Positions 9,290 through 18,465 of a stretch of DNA of 64,000 nt are shown here, in pieces. Below the pieces are notes generated by a model. It was not told where the DNA came from. It did not search any database and saw only the letters and a program-made list of their open reading frames with translations. Origin of the DNA: Paenibacillus typhae (GTDB lineage: Bacteria > Bacillota > Bacilli > Paenibacillales > Paenibacillaceae); contig NZ_FNDX01000025.1 of the NCBI RefSeq assembly GCF_900099765.1, positions 22,769-86,768 of the forward strand. The letters are read 5' to 3'. How positions within the stretch are numbered: the stretch's first letter is position 1; each line of letters starts with the position of its first letter. A program made the translations under genes and the position numbers.

Positions 9290-9316
9290 CTTTAGCTGCA
9301 CAAAGTGCAGCTAAAG
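9290..9316. repeat. Perfect 12-bp hairpin, interspersed-repeat-like
   Basis: CTTTAGCTGCAC and GTGCAGCTAAAG flank a 3-base loop, just after the PHP gene stop. There is no T-run on the minus strand, so it is at best a weak terminator. The surrounding text looks like an intergenic palindromic repeat; copy number elsewhere cannot be judged here. Confidence 0.5.
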
Positions 9317-9342
9317 TACGTATGGCGACAAGTGTATGAACG

Positions 9343-10167
9343 TCAGACTGTTTCATGCTGAAACGATGCATTATCAAAAAAAGACTCTGCCGCTGCTTCA
9401 TCCCTCGAAGGAGCCTCTCCGGCCATCTGCTTGAGCAGCTTCTTCATCATGACCGAGCCTTTGACCTTCGTGGTCAGGCACGGAGACACTTCAATGGTAT
9501 ATCTGCCCTGCTGTATAGCTGTCTTAAGCTCCGCAACGGTTGAGCAGTCCTGCTCCAGCCGGTTCACGACGCTGCCGTACTGCAGGCATTGATGGCTGTC
9601 GCTGCCGGCAATGACCGGGATACCTAAGCGCGCCGCAAACGGTTCAATCAGTGCCCGGTACGGCTGCTCGCCCTGCATGTAAATATCCTTGGCATTAAAG
9701 TCAAAAGCGTCCAGCCGTGTCAGCAGCTGCGGGTCCAGATGATGCAGCGGCGTTGAGGTACGGAACGGGTGGGCACCGATTTTCCATAAACCGTGTGCGT
9801 CGGCCAAATCCAGCAGCTGGCGAAACGGGATAAAGGAGTTTTCAAGTGTATTGCCTTCAAGGGCGCAGCGTGCTTCCAGAATGTCCTCTTTTAGTCCGAT
9901 CAGCAGGATATGGCCGGTCTCGGCAATATCGACCTCCATGCCCGGAAAAATCCGCAGGCCGTCAGCCTCGTAATAATGTCCGTTGTACGGGTACATCCGG
10001 TCCAGCGTCTCGTACATCCCGAAGAAATTGGAGGTGTTGAAGTGCTCTGTCAGTGCCAGCGCCTGCAGGCCGTTCGCCAGCGCCTCCGTGACCATTTCAC
10101 GGAAGTATTCTTCCGAGAAAGCGGATTTCTTCGATAGCTTGCCGTGGGTATGCAGATCTATTTTCAT
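9343..10167 (-). CDS. PHP-domain metal-dependent hydrolase
   Basis: 274 residues. The N-terminus MKIDLHTHGKLS carries the PHP metal motif HTH, followed by ALTEHFN (second motif), FPGMEVDI (Glu ligand), KIGAHPFR and VIAGSDSHQ (Asp/His ligands), all in the expected order. PHP proteins are phosphoesterases acting on small phosphate esters such as histidinol phosphate or sugar phosphates, or on nucleic acids; the substrate here is unknown. The C-terminal 40 residues (KKLLKQMAGEAPSRDEAAAESF) look like an appended tail. It follows the ECF transporter genes in the same direction with a 42-base gap, so it may process the imported compound. Confidence 0.85.
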   Translation of the reverse strand: MKIDLHTHGKLSKKSAFSEEYFREMVTEALANGLQALALTEHFNTSNFFGMYETLDRMYPYNGHYYEADGLRIFPGMEVDIAETGHILLIGLKEDILEARCALEGNTLENSFIPFRQLLDLADAHGLWKIGAHPFRTSTPLHHLDPQLLTRLDAFDFNAKDIYMQGEQPYRALIEPFAARLGIPVIAGSDSHQCLQYGSVVNRLEQDCSTVAELKTAIQQGRYTIEVSPCLTTKVKGSVMMKKLLKQMAGEAPSRDEAAAESFFDNASFQHETV

Positions 10168-10209
10168 ATAGGGATGACACTCCTTAGTTTTCTGGGTTAA
10201 TAGAGCAGA

Positions 10210-11046
10210 TTAATATAGCAGATTGGGAAAAGAAGCTCCCAGCGGGAACAGCAGGCTGATATATACAGCGGAGAAGGCAACAAACAGCCAGTCCCTGCGC
10301 TGCATGGCCAGATAGGACAGACGCAGCTTTTTGACCTTGGGGTTATTGACGGCATAGGTGTAGCCTCTGGTCTCCAGCGCTTCAACCGTGGTGCGTGAAC
10401 GCTTGGCTGTGTTCAGCATCAGCGGATAGAAGACCAGCACGAGAATCCGCAGGTAATACGCGGCGGTTCGCAGGTAGAGAAACCCGTGCTTCGCCGGCCG
10501 CTGCCCCCTGAGCCTGAACGAGAGCAGAATCTGGTGGAACTCCTCCAGCAGCGTCGGCAGAATACGGTAGCCATACGACAGGCTAAAGGCAAAGGCATCC
10601 GGAACGCCGAGAGCAGATAATCCGTCACTCAGGCGCTCAGGGTCAAGGCTGGAAAAAACCGTGATGCTTGCCAGTGAAATGACCGACAGCTTTAGCGTCA
10701 GGGTCAGCATCGGCAGCAGCGATTCGGCGCCTCCGCCGAAGAACAGCGACAGCAGGAACATCCAGCCGATCTGGCTGACCAAACCGAGACATAGGATAAA
10801 TACAATATACGGACTGACCTTGGACAATACCGTCGTAACTACCATAAAGATAAACATTCCGAGCAGGATGGTGCGGTTATAAACGAACCACGGCGTAATA
10901 GCAAAGAATAAGTACCAGATCAGCAGCATCCGCGGGTCAAGCCTGCCCAGAAACGTGCTGCTGCTGTTATACGCGGTGCCGAGCAGCTCCAGCTTGATGT
11001 GCTCAACAGAGATTTTGCCCAGCGCCCGTTTAACGGCTTCCACCAT
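10210..11046 (-). CDS. ECF transporter T component (EcfT/CbiQ family)
   Basis: 278 residues, membrane protein with about five spans. The cytoplasmic coupling helices with the Ala-Arg-Gly-type signatures typical of EcfT are visible as SFRLRGQRP and VEALETRGYT. The ATG at 11046 has GGGGGAG seven bases upstream. The start overlaps the end of the ATPase gene by 17 bases, indicating translational coupling. It links the substrate-binding S protein to the double ATPase encoded upstream. Confidence 0.88.
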   Translation of the reverse strand: MVEAVKRALGKISVEHIKLELLGTAYNSSSTFLGRLDPRMLLIWYLFFAITPWFVYNRTILLGMFIFMVVTTVLSKVSPYIVFILCLGLVSQIGWMFLLSLFFGGGAESLLPMLTLTLKLSVISLASITVFSSLDPERLSDGLSALGVPDAFAFSLSYGYRILPTLLEEFHQILLSFRLRGQRPAKHGFLYLRTAAYYLRILVLVFYPLMLNTAKRSRTTVEALETRGYTYAVNNPKVKKLRLSYLAMQRRDWLFVAFSAVYISLLFPLGASFPNLLY

Positions 11047-12841
11047 GTACAAGCTCCCCCTTTCTCCCTCCCGCCGCAGCAGTGAATTCTTTCAGGCTGC
11101 TGCAGATTTGCGGCAGGTTCAGCAGCCGGCTCATTTCCATGAGCTGGGTTTCGGCCAGCCCGGCGCGCCGCAGCAGCTGCCCGTCTGAAAATATAGCCTC
11201 CTTATCGCCGTCGGCTATAATCCGGCCTTCGCTCATCACGATGATCCGGCTGGCCCACTCGGCCACTAGGGCCATGTCATGCGTAGCGATGACAACCGTC
11301 TCGACATGACCGCGCAGCGCCTCAAGCACCCGGGTCATCTCCTGCTTGGTCGAAATATCGAGATTGGCAGTCGGCTCATCCAGCAGCATGACTGCCGGAC
11401 GGACGGCTGCGCCAATCGCCAGCGACACCCGGCGCTGCTGCCCGCCGCTGAGCAGCCGGGCATCCCGCTCGGCCAGCTCCTGCAGGCGGAAGGCCTGCAG
11501 CATCTCTTCCACTCTTGCGTCCATATCTGCGAGCTTTCTCGCTTTCAGATAATAAGCGATCTCCCCGCGCACCGAATCGTCGATGAACATATCCTCGGGG
11601 TTCTGGAACACATAGGACACGATGTCCGACAGCCGCTCCGGCGGCAATCCGTTCACGGTAATATCCTTGACCTGAACTGTACCGCCGGTCGGAACAGTGA
11701 TGCCGGCAATCAGCTTCATCAGCGATGATTTGCCCGCTCCATTGTTGCCGATCAGCGCTACGCGCTCTCCGGCGTACAGCTCCAGATTAACGCCGCTGAG
11801 CACCGGCTGAAGCGTCTTGTGTATCGTCCGGTATGAGAGCCGGATCTGCTCCATGCGGACGATCGGCTCTGCAGCGGATAAATTGACCGCGGCTTCCGTT
11901 GCCGCACGGGCTGCGGCGCCTGTCGGAACCGCCGGAGCACCATCTGAAGAAGCGGCAGCGAAAGACCAGGCATTAGCAGGATCAGCGGCATTCACAGCAG
12001 CTGTCCGCCGCCCAAACCATGCCCGCCCCTCCTCACAGCTGAGCGGATAATTCCCCGCCGCCTGCCGGTCCGGCTGGAGCAGCCAGGCCGCCCGGGTGAC
12101 ATCGGGCGGATAGATCCCTAAGGCCAGCAGCTCCTCCACCGAGGTGAGCGCTTCACGGACCGGCTTCTGCCAGCGCAGCCGCCCGCCGTCCATCAGCACC
12201 ACCGACCGGCAGTACTCCGCAATGAACTCTGCGTGATGCTCAATCACCACAATCGTCTTGCCGTGGTGCTCATTCAGCCGGCGCAGGATCTCATAGATCT
12301 GCCGTGCATGCTGCGGATCGAGCTGGGCCACTGGCTCGTCGATGACCAGGATGTCCGGGTCCATTGCAAGGGCCCCGGCAAGGGCCAGCAGATGCTTTTG
12401 CCCGCCGCTGAGCTGCCAGATGAATTCGCGGCTCAGACCGCTGAGGCCCGTAAGCTCCAGCGCACGTTGCCCCCGCTCCCGGTAATCGGCCAGCCCGTAA
12501 TTCAGCGGTGTGAAGCATACATCATCAAGCACCGTCGGCCGGACCAGCTGATTCTCGAAATCCTGATACACATAGCCGATATGCCGGGACAGCTCGCTGA
12601 CCCGCTTTCCTTCTGCAGATTCACCCAGCAGCTTAAGCTCCCCCTCAAAGTCTCCCGTATAATAATGCGGAATCAGTCCGTTGAAGCATTTGCACAGTGT
12701 CGATTTGCCCGAGCCGTTGCTGCCGATGACCGCCACGAAATCCCCCTGCTGCAGGGTGAACGAAACCTCCTGCAGCACCGGCTGTTCCGCACCGGGATAG
12801 GTGAATGACACATTACTTAGTTCCAGCAGCGGCTTATCCAT
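11030..12841 (-). CDS. ECF transporter fused double ATPase (EcfA-EcfA', CbiO/YkoD type)
   Basis: 603 residues, with two complete ABC ATPase domains in one chain joined by an Ala-rich linker (about residues 265-310). Domain 1: Walker A GSNGSGKST (about 40-48), signature LSGGQKHLL, Walker B DILVIDEP. Domain 2: Walker A GNNGAGKSS, signature LSGGQQRRV, Walker B VMLLDEP. Fused EcfA pairs power energy-coupling-factor vitamin or metal transporters. Its ATG lies in ATGGATAA, where the TAA is the stop of the S-component gene, so translation is coupled. No separate ribosome-binding site is needed or evident. Confidence 0.93.
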   Translation of the reverse strand: MDKPLLELSNVSFTYPGAEQPVLQEVSFTLQQGDFVAVIGSNGSGKSTLCKCFNGLIPHYYTGDFEGELKLLGESAEGKRVSELSRHIGYVYQDFENQLVRPTVLDDVCFTPLNYGLADYRERGQRALELTGLSGLSREFIWQLSGGQKHLLALAGALAMDPDILVIDEPVAQLDPQHARQIYEILRRLNEHHGKTIVVIEHHAEFIAEYCRSVVLMDGGRLRWQKPVREALTSVEELLALGIYPPDVTRAAWLLQPDRQAAGNYPLSCEEGRAWFGRRTAAVNAADPANAWSFAAASSDGAPAVPTGAAARAATEAAVNLSAAEPIVRMEQIRLSYRTIHKTLQPVLSGVNLELYAGERVALIGNNGAGKSSLMKLIAGITVPTGGTVQVKDITVNGLPPERLSDIVSYVFQNPEDMFIDDSVRGEIAYYLKARKLADMDARVEEMLQAFRLQELAERDARLLSGGQQRRVSLAIGAAVRPAVMLLDEPTANLDISTKQEMTRVLEALRGHVETVVIATHDMALVAEWASRIIVMSEGRIIADGDKEAIFSDGQLLRRAGLAETQLMEMSRLLNLPQICSSLKEFTAAAGGRKGELVHGGSR

Positions 12842-13718
12842 CCAGCTGCCCCGCTTCCTGCCGCCTGCGCGAAGCCTTCCGCAGGACTACCGCAATTACA
12901 GCTGCTGCAACCACAGCGGCAGCCAGCATGCTGATCCAGATCAGCAGCCCTTCATGCGACTCTGCCCCCGGCAGCTCGAATTCGCCGATGCTCCAGCCTG
13001 ACTCGGACAGCAGCTCTGCCCCCATCGCAATCAGGGCCAGCAGAACGGCGCCGCCCAGCAGCTTCGGCGACAGCCACGATTTGCTCCCGGAAGCATACTG
13101 CATATTCCGTTCGCGAGGCTTCATGCCGAGCAGTGGTTCGATTTTACCGTACAGACGGGGTACCAGATACATCGTCGGCAGCAGCGCGAACAAAATGCCC
13201 GAGAACAGCACATCATTCAGAAAACCGACACCTTCGATGATGACGATACTTTCCGCCAGCCCCTGCACCGCCTCAAGCTCCTCCACACCGACCCACACCT
13301 TGGCAATGTCGATAACCGAGCTGCAGAACTGGTGAATCGCCACCCCGCTGATCGCCGCGATGCCGACCTGCCTGCGGTTTTTGGGATCGGACACCATCCG
13401 GCCGGCGATATACATCGCGAGTGAGAATGTAATGAACTTTTCCAGCTCACCGAGCCCGCCGAACTGCCCCAGCATCAGCTCACCGAAGATCACCTCGCCA
13501 ACCGCAGCCCCTACCGCCGCATACAGTGGATGAAACAGCATACACAGCGTCAGCGGAATGAAGGCGAAATACTCAACCGACAGCTCAATCGGCCCCAGCT
13601 GGACACTTGGAATCAGCTCCGTGAACATGTTCGACAACCCGTAGAGCGACATGGACAGCACGAAGATCATCATTTTCTGGGATTGGGTCAGCGTGTAGCG
13701 CGTTTTTAACGTACTCAT
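12834..13718 (-). CDS. ECF transporter substrate-binding S component, substrate unknown
   Basis: 294 residues, strongly hydrophobic, about six spans in the first 190 residues as in S components, plus one or two extra spans near the C-terminus (KLLGGAVLLALIAMGAELL and WISMLLAAAVVAAAVIAVVL-like segments) that are unusual for the family. It has the FIPLTLCMLFHPLYAAVGAAVGEVIFGE pattern often found in EcfS proteins near helices 2-3. It begins the S-A-T-PHP operon, facing an RpiR regulator. The ligand cannot be read from sequence; the RpiR and PHP neighbours hint at a phosphorylated or sugar-like compound. Confidence 0.75.
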   Translation of the reverse strand: MSTLKTRYTLTQSQKMMIFVLSMSLYGLSNMFTELIPSVQLGPIELSVEYFAFIPLTLCMLFHPLYAAVGAAVGEVIFGELMLGQFGGLGELEKFITFSLAMYIAGRMVSDPKNRRQVGIAAISGVAIHQFCSSVIDIAKVWVGVEELEAVQGLAESIVIIEGVGFLNDVLFSGILFALLPTMYLVPRLYGKIEPLLGMKPRERNMQYASGSKSWLSPKLLGGAVLLALIAMGAELLSESGWSIGEFELPGAESHEGLLIWISMLAAAVVAAAVIAVVLRKASRRRQEAGQLDG

Positions 13719-13898
13719 TTCGTAATGGCCCCCTTCAAGAATTTAACTTAAGTATAGAAAGAGCGTGTCAGCACAGCTTTTCCCGTTTGTTAAGAGGGTG
13801 TAATCTTTTTTCCATGTTTTTTAACGCTGTAAAAATATTTACATCACACTGGCAGGCTATAGTGGAGAAGCATCATCATTCCAGGAGGACAACTGCCT
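13719..13898. promoter_or_regulatory. Divergent promoter region between ECF operon and rpiR-type gene
   Basis: A 180-base AT-rich interval between two divergent starts. It contains the dyad GTAAAAATATTTAC at about 13830-13843 and a strong AGGAGG for the regulator. The arrangement suggests the RpiR protein controls both directions; the exact operator is not established. Confidence 0.45.
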
Positions 13899-14732
13899 AT
13901 GTATAAGGACTGGAACCGCCGTCCCTTTTCCCCGAACCAGCGGGTGATTGCCGATTTTATTCAAAAGAATGAGCTGCGCGTCCTCTACATGACCGAGCAG
14001 GAAATGGCCGACGAGCTGGGTATCAGCATCGCCTCGGTCTCCCGTTTCTGGAAAGCCGCCGGCTACCGCCACGCCAAGGACTTCAAGAATAGCCTGCGCT
14101 TCCGCTTCGAGTCCACCCCGTCCGAAAAAATGCGCGATGCCATGCAGCGGACCGGCGGCAGCTCCCTCCCGCAAATGCTGCTGGATGTAGCCTCACATCA
14201 CCTGCAGGAGACGAACCGCTATTTGAACGAAGCCCACCTGGAGCGTGCTGTAGCCGCCCTGTCCGCTGCCAGACATATTTACATCTATAGCCCCGGCCCC
14301 TGTGCCGGTCTGGCTGAGCTGATGTCTTACCGGATGGCCCGCTACGGGCTGAATCTGAAAAAGATGGCACCCAGCGGCCATGAGCTGATGGAGTCCCTGA
14401 TGCATGCCGGCAAAAAGGATGTCGTGCTCGTCTTCGGCTTCGTCCAGCTGCTGCCCGAAACGGATGTTATCCTCGACTATGCGCGGGAGGCGGGCTATTT
14501 CGTTATCCTGATTACCGACAGGCTGGTCTATCCCCGTTCGCAGGATGCCGATATTGTGCTGTATGCCGGGCGGGGCGAGGTGTGGGAGTTTCATTCGATG
14601 GTCGGACCCACCTACATTATCGAAAATCTGATTCTCGGCGTCGGCCTGCTGAGCAAGGACCGCAGCCTGAAGAAGCTCGACAAGCTCCAGCAGCTGCGGG
14701 CAAGATATGGGAGCAGGCTGCCGCGGAGCTGA
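13899..14732 (+). CDS. RpiR/MurR-family transcriptional regulator (HTH plus SIS)
   Basis: 277 residues. N-terminal helix-turn-helix at about residues 28-52 (MTEQEMADELGISIASVSRF), then a SIS phosphosugar-binding domain at about 120-250 (AARHIYIYSPGPCAGLAEL, DVVLVFGFVQLLPETDVIL, FVILITD). RpiR proteins sense phosphosugars. AGGAGG lies 13 bases ahead of the ATG. Being divergent from the ECF/PHP operon it is the obvious candidate regulator, and suggests the transported or processed compound is a sugar phosphate or amino-sugar derivative (inference). Confidence 0.88.
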   Translation: MYKDWNRRPFSPNQRVIADFIQKNELRVLYMTEQEMADELGISIASVSRFWKAAGYRHAKDFKNSLRFRFESTPSEKMRDAMQRTGGSSLPQMLLDVASHHLQETNRYLNEAHLERAVAALSAARHIYIYSPGPCAGLAELMSYRMARYGLNLKKMAPSGHELMESLMHAGKKDVVLVFGFVQLLPETDVILDYAREAGYFVILITDRLVYPRSQDADIVLYAGRGEVWEFHSMVGPTYIIENLILGVGLLSKDRSLKKLDKLQQLRARYGSRLPRS

Positions 14733-14745
14733 CTATGTGCGCAGC

Positions 14746-14796
14746 AAAAAGACGCCAGGCGCAGGACTTATCTGTCCTGATGCAGGCGTCTTTTTT
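14746..14796 (+). terminator. Rho-independent terminator after RpiR-family gene
   Basis: AAAAGACGCC and GGCGTCTTTTTT are complementary, with a second inner stem CAGGAC/GTCCTG, followed by a T-run. Confidence 0.85.
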
Positions 14797-14861
14797 AGGG
14801 ATCTCATTAAACTAGTTGGATTTTCGTCACTTATTTTCAGTGCTTTTCGATATTTACATCA

Positions 14862-15000
14862 TTTAGTTGGAAAAAGGTCATCTATTTGGGTCAATTCACC
14901 TCTCTGAAGGCTATTCCGGCGAAATTAAGTGGCGTTTTTCCAATTAGTTTCCTGATATCGGAATTTATCAGAGAATTAGATGGCGAATTTCCACCTAAAT
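14862..15000. repeat. Small palindromic repeat cluster in intergenic DNA
   Basis: Three related units lie between the RpiR-family terminator and the OsmC gene: TTTAGTTGGAAAAAGG (14862), TTAAGTGGCGTTTTTCCAA (about 14924) and TTAGATGGCGAATTTCCACC (about 14975). The latter two are imperfect palindromes of the form TTAxxTGG...CCAxxTAA. This looks like an interspersed repeat family. Confidence 0.5.
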
Positions 15001-15048
15001 GTATTCTGATCAACAAAGAGCTCCATCAGACAGCTCATTCCGCTTCAT

Positions 15049-15507
15049 TTACACCGCTTCCGGCTCTGCCGTTACAATAGTAGGCACTGTCTCTATCGTC
15101 ACATTTCCCGCCACGGCCCGCGAAATCATGCACGACTGCTCGGCCTTATGCGCCAGCCGTTCTGTTTTCGCAAGCTCAGCCTCCGTCACATCTGCTCTAA
15201 GCACAATGCGCGGCTTATGCGTGATCCGTTCGTACGTGAACACGTTGTTCGTCACATCCACGGTCGCCTCGGACTCCAGTGTCAGCTCCAGAGGTGTAAT
15301 ATCAGAACGCTCCAGCATCGCCGCCAGCGTAATCAGATAACAGGTGGCCGCTGCCCCCAGCAGCATCTCGTCAGGATTCGTACCTGTCCCCGGCCCGCCC
15401 ATCTCCTGCGGAATCGAAATGACTGTTTTGAGCCCGCCTGCGTCAATATGCCCCTCACTGTTACGCCCGCCGTTCCATACCGCTTTTAAATGAAAAGGAT
15501 GCTTCAT
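15049..15507 (-). CDS. OsmC/Ohr-family peroxide-resistance protein
   Basis: 152 residues, the usual length. The two redox cysteines of the family are present: TCYLITLAA (Cys about 56) and EQSCMISRAV (Cys about 125). OsmC-type proteins reduce organic hydroperoxides in the cytoplasm. The start ATG has GAGG eight bases upstream. The gene is a single transcription unit between the RpiR-family gene and the mannanase. It belongs to the general OsmC group; a specific Ohr or YhfA assignment is not made. Confidence 0.88.
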   Translation of the reverse strand: MKHPFHLKAVWNGGRNSEGHIDAGGLKTVISIPQEMGGPGTGTNPDEMLLGAAATCYLITLAAMLERSDITPLELTLESEATVDVTNNVFTYERITHKPRIVLRADVTEAELAKTERLAHKAEQSCMISRAVAGNVTIETVPTIVTAEPEAV

Positions 15508-15810
15508 GTCCTAGCCTCATTCCTCTCTTTATCGTTACTGAATCCCTGCTGTACCGAACGTAGCCTCAATAGCGCTTTTATAGTTTGTCCATTCCAAAAA
15601 AAACGGGACGCTGATCGGATTCATCGAACCGGCTAGCCGTATTATACCATGGCAAAACAGCATCTCAAGGGCCCTAATCTGTCATTATATTTCACAACAC
15701 CATATATTTACATATTTTGTTACATATGCTATATTCACTATGAAAGCGCCATCATGAATCAGTAGACTATAAGTTATTCATCCTATTTCATTATGGAAAG
15801 GAAGATGACG

Positions 15811-18399
15811 ATGAAAGATTTAGTCAAAAAAGCAGGCGCAATGATGCTCGTAGTTACTCTGCTGCTTGGAATGGTGAGGATTACCCCCGCTCATGCAGAA
15901 GCCCCGCTGTACACGATTGAAAGCGAAAATGCCCAGCTCAGCTCCGACCTCCAGGTAGTTACGCAGATTTACGGAACACCCAAGCCCGGCTACTCCGGAA
16001 GCGGCTTTGTCTGGATGCAGAACTCCGGCACATTAACCTTCTCAGTCACTGTCCCGGAAACCGGCATGTACTCCATCAGTACCCGGTATATGCAGGAGCT
16101 CAGCGCTGACGGCAGACAGCAGTCTTTAAACGTAAACGGCGTTACCAAAGGTTCGTATATGCTGCCCTACACAACCACCTGGAAGGATTTCGATTTCGGC
16201 TTCCACAAGCTGAACCAGGGTGTCAACACCCTCCAGATCAAGGCAGGCTGGGGCTTCGCCTATTTCGATACCTTCACTGTCGATTATGCTGATCTCGATC
16301 CTCTGGATGTGCAGCCTGTCCTCTCTGATCCCCAGGCCACCCCGGAAACACAGCTGCTGATGAACTATTTAACAGAGGTTTACGGTAATCATATTATCTC
16401 CGGCCAGCAGGAGATTTACGGCGGCGGGAATGACGGCAATGCCGAGCTTGAGTTCGACTGGATTCACAATCTGACCGGCAAATACCCGGCCATCCGCGGC
16501 TTTGATTTTATGAACTACAATCCGCTGTATGGCTGGGAGGACGGAACAACGAGCCGGATGATCGACTGGGTCAATAACCGCGGGGGGATCGCAACCGCCT
16601 CCTGGCATATCAACGTGCCCCGTGATTTCACTGCCTATCAGGCCGGCGAATTCGTAGACTGGAAGAAAGCTACCTACAAGCCGACAGAAACCAATTTTAA
16701 TACAGCTAATGCAGTCGTTCCCGGCACCAAGGAATATCAGTATGTGATGGCGGCTATCGATGATCTGGCGGAACAACTGCTGATTCTGCAGGATAACAAT
16801 GTTCCTGTCCTATTCCGTCCTTACCATGAGGCAGAGGGCAACGGCGGGCTGAACGGGGAAGGCGCCTGGTTCTGGTGGGCATCGGCTGGCGCCGGGGTCT
16901 ACAAGCAGCTGTGGAATCAGCTCTACACCAGACTTACCGAAACGTACGGCCTGCACAACCTGATCTGGACCTACAACAGCTATGTATACAGCACTTCTCC
17001 GGCATGGTACCCGGGCAAGACCCAGGTCGATCTGGTCGGCTACGATAAATACAATACGATCTACAACCGTTATGACGGATTGTCCGGCGTGCCTAATGAG
17101 GATGCGATTACTTCGATTTTTTATCAGCTGGTCGGGTTAACCGGCGGTACCAAAATGGTAGCGATGACGGAAAACGACACCATCCCGAGTGTAAAAAACC
17201 TGACCGAGGAAAAATCCGGCTGGCTCTACTTCCTGCCTTGGTACGGCGAACATCTCATGAGTTCCGCTTTTAATTATCCGGCGACCCTGACAACGCTCTA
17301 CCAGAGCCATTATGTCATTACCCTTGATGAGCTGCCTGACCTGAGTGTGAACAATCCCATTCCAAATGCATCCATCACACCAGCAAACGTCGAGTTCGAC
17401 AAGTACACGCCTAATCAGAGTGACAAAGCCATAACCGTGAACCCTAACGGCAATACGCTGACCGCTCTTCGGGCAGGCACTGCCGCCTTGACTGCAACCC
17501 AGGATTACACCTTGAACGGAAATACGCTGACTCTGAAAAAAGCGTACCTGGCCCAGCTGCCGGTTGGCGAGCATTCCATTGTGCTGGACTTCAATCAGGG
17601 ACAAGACCCTGTCCTGAAGGTAAAAATCATTGATACAACGCCGGGGCCGAGCCTGGACGCTTCAATTTCGCCGGTAACTGCAGCCTTTGACAAAGCAGCA
17701 GCCCTGCAGCAGGATGTCTCCGTAGCTCTTACCTTGAACGGGCATCTGCTGACAAGTGTGACCAAAGGAACGGCTGCGCTTGCCTCCGGCCAGGAGTATA
17801 CGGCAACAAGCACTGCTGTTGTTCTGAAAAAATCGTATCTTGCCACACTGCCGGTCGGCCAGCATGTGATAACCTTTCATTTTAACTCTGGAAATAATGC
17901 CGTTTTAACTGTAAATGTGACAGACAGCAGTGTTACCGTACCGTCAGGAAACCTGACGATCCAGGCCTTCAACGGCAACACCAGTGCCTCCACCAACGGG
18001 ATTTCACCAAAATTTAAAGTCATCAACAACGGAACTTCCGCGATCCAGCTTAGTGACGTGAAGCTCCGGTATTACTACACCATCGACGGTGACAAAGCGC
18101 AGAGCTTCTGGAGTGACTGGGCCAGTGTCGGAAGCGCAAATGTCACCGCTAATTTTGTGAAGCTGGCAACCCCGGTTGCCGGAGCGGATTATGCGCTGGA
18201 GATCGGCTTTACGAGTGCAGCAGGAACGCTGAATCCCGGTCAGAGCGCAGAAATCCAGACCCGGTTCTCCAAAACCGACTGGTCCAACTACAATCAGGCC
18301 GACGATTACTCCTTCAAGGCCTCCGGCACCCAGTTCGCCAACCATGATAAAGTCACCGGTTATGTGAGCGGTCAGCTGGTGTGGGGAATTGAGCCTTAG
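15811..18399 (+). CDS. Secreted modular GH26 beta-mannanase (CBM-GH26-X2-X2-CBM3)
   Basis: 862 residues from the ATG at 15811, chosen because GGAAAGGA lies at proper spacing; two earlier in-frame ATGs sit on that site. Signal peptide with a cleavage site after AHA (about 29). Domains: N-terminal CBM35/6-like beta-sandwich (about 30-160), GH26 catalytic domain (about 170-500) with acid/base Glu in FRPYHEAEG (about 340) and nucleophile Glu in AMTENDT (about 454), two X2-type Ig-like modules (ASITPANVEFDK and ASISPVTAAFDK, each ending in LPVGEH/LPVGQH), and a C-terminal CBM3 (about 715-862, QAFNGNT through GYVSGQLVWG). It should hydrolyse mannan outside the cell while bound to cellulose. No operon partner. 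Confidence 0.93.
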   Translation: MKDLVKKAGAMMLVVTLLLGMVRITPAHAEAPLYTIESENAQLSSDLQVVTQIYGTPKPGYSGSGFVWMQNSGTLTFSVTVPETGMYSISTRYMQELSADGRQQSLNVNGVTKGSYMLPYTTTWKDFDFGFHKLNQGVNTLQIKAGWGFAYFDTFTVDYADLDPLDVQPVLSDPQATPETQLLMNYLTEVYGNHIISGQQEIYGGGNDGNAELEFDWIHNLTGKYPAIRGFDFMNYNPLYGWEDGTTSRMIDWVNNRGGIATASWHINVPRDFTAYQAGEFVDWKKATYKPTETNFNTANAVVPGTKEYQYVMAAIDDLAEQLLILQDNNVPVLFRPYHEAEGNGGLNGEGAWFWWASAGAGVYKQLWNQLYTRLTETYGLHNLIWTYNSYVYSTSPAWYPGKTQVDLVGYDKYNTIYNRYDGLSGVPNEDAITSIFYQLVGLTGGTKMVAMTENDTIPSVKNLTEEKSGWLYFLPWYGEHLMSSAFNYPATLTTLYQSHYVITLDELPDLSVNNPIPNASITPANVEFDKYTPNQSDKAITVNPNGNTLTALRAGTAALTATQDYTLNGNTLTLKKAYLAQLPVGEHSIVLDFNQGQDPVLKVKIIDTTPGPSLDASISPVTAAFDKAAALQQDVSVALTLNGHLLTSVTKGTAALASGQEYTATSTAVVLKKSYLATLPVGQHVITFHFNSGNNAVLTVNVTDSSVTVPSGNLTIQAFNGNTSASTNGISPKFKVINNGTSAIQLSDVKLRYYYTIDGDKAQSFWSDWASVGSANVTANFVKLATPVAGADYALEIGFTSAAGTLNPGQSAEIQTRFSKTDWSNYNQADDYSFKASGTQFANHDKVTGYVSGQLVWGIEP

Positions 18400-18404
18400 G
18401 TAGG

Positions 18405-18440
18405 CAAAAAAGTGGATCAGGGGATTTCCCCTGGTCCACT
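18405..18440 (-). terminator. Terminator for the minus-strand lipoprotein gene, shared with mannanase
   Basis: GTGGATCAGGGGA and TCCCCTGGTCCAC form a stem. On the minus strand it is followed by TTTTTT; on the plus strand only a weak T-rich tail follows. Confidence 0.7.
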
Positions 18441-18465
18441 CTTCAAGTTGTACTAAAAAAACGTA

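Larger units (their letters stand above)
8742..9342. other. 600-base non-coding region downstream of PHP gene and upstream of AraC regulator
   Basis: No credible gene is seen. It contains the promoter side of the AraC-type gene, three TTAACGTG-like boxes (about 8787, 8840 and 9019) and, near the PHP gene, a perfect hairpin repeat described separately. Confidence 0.6.
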
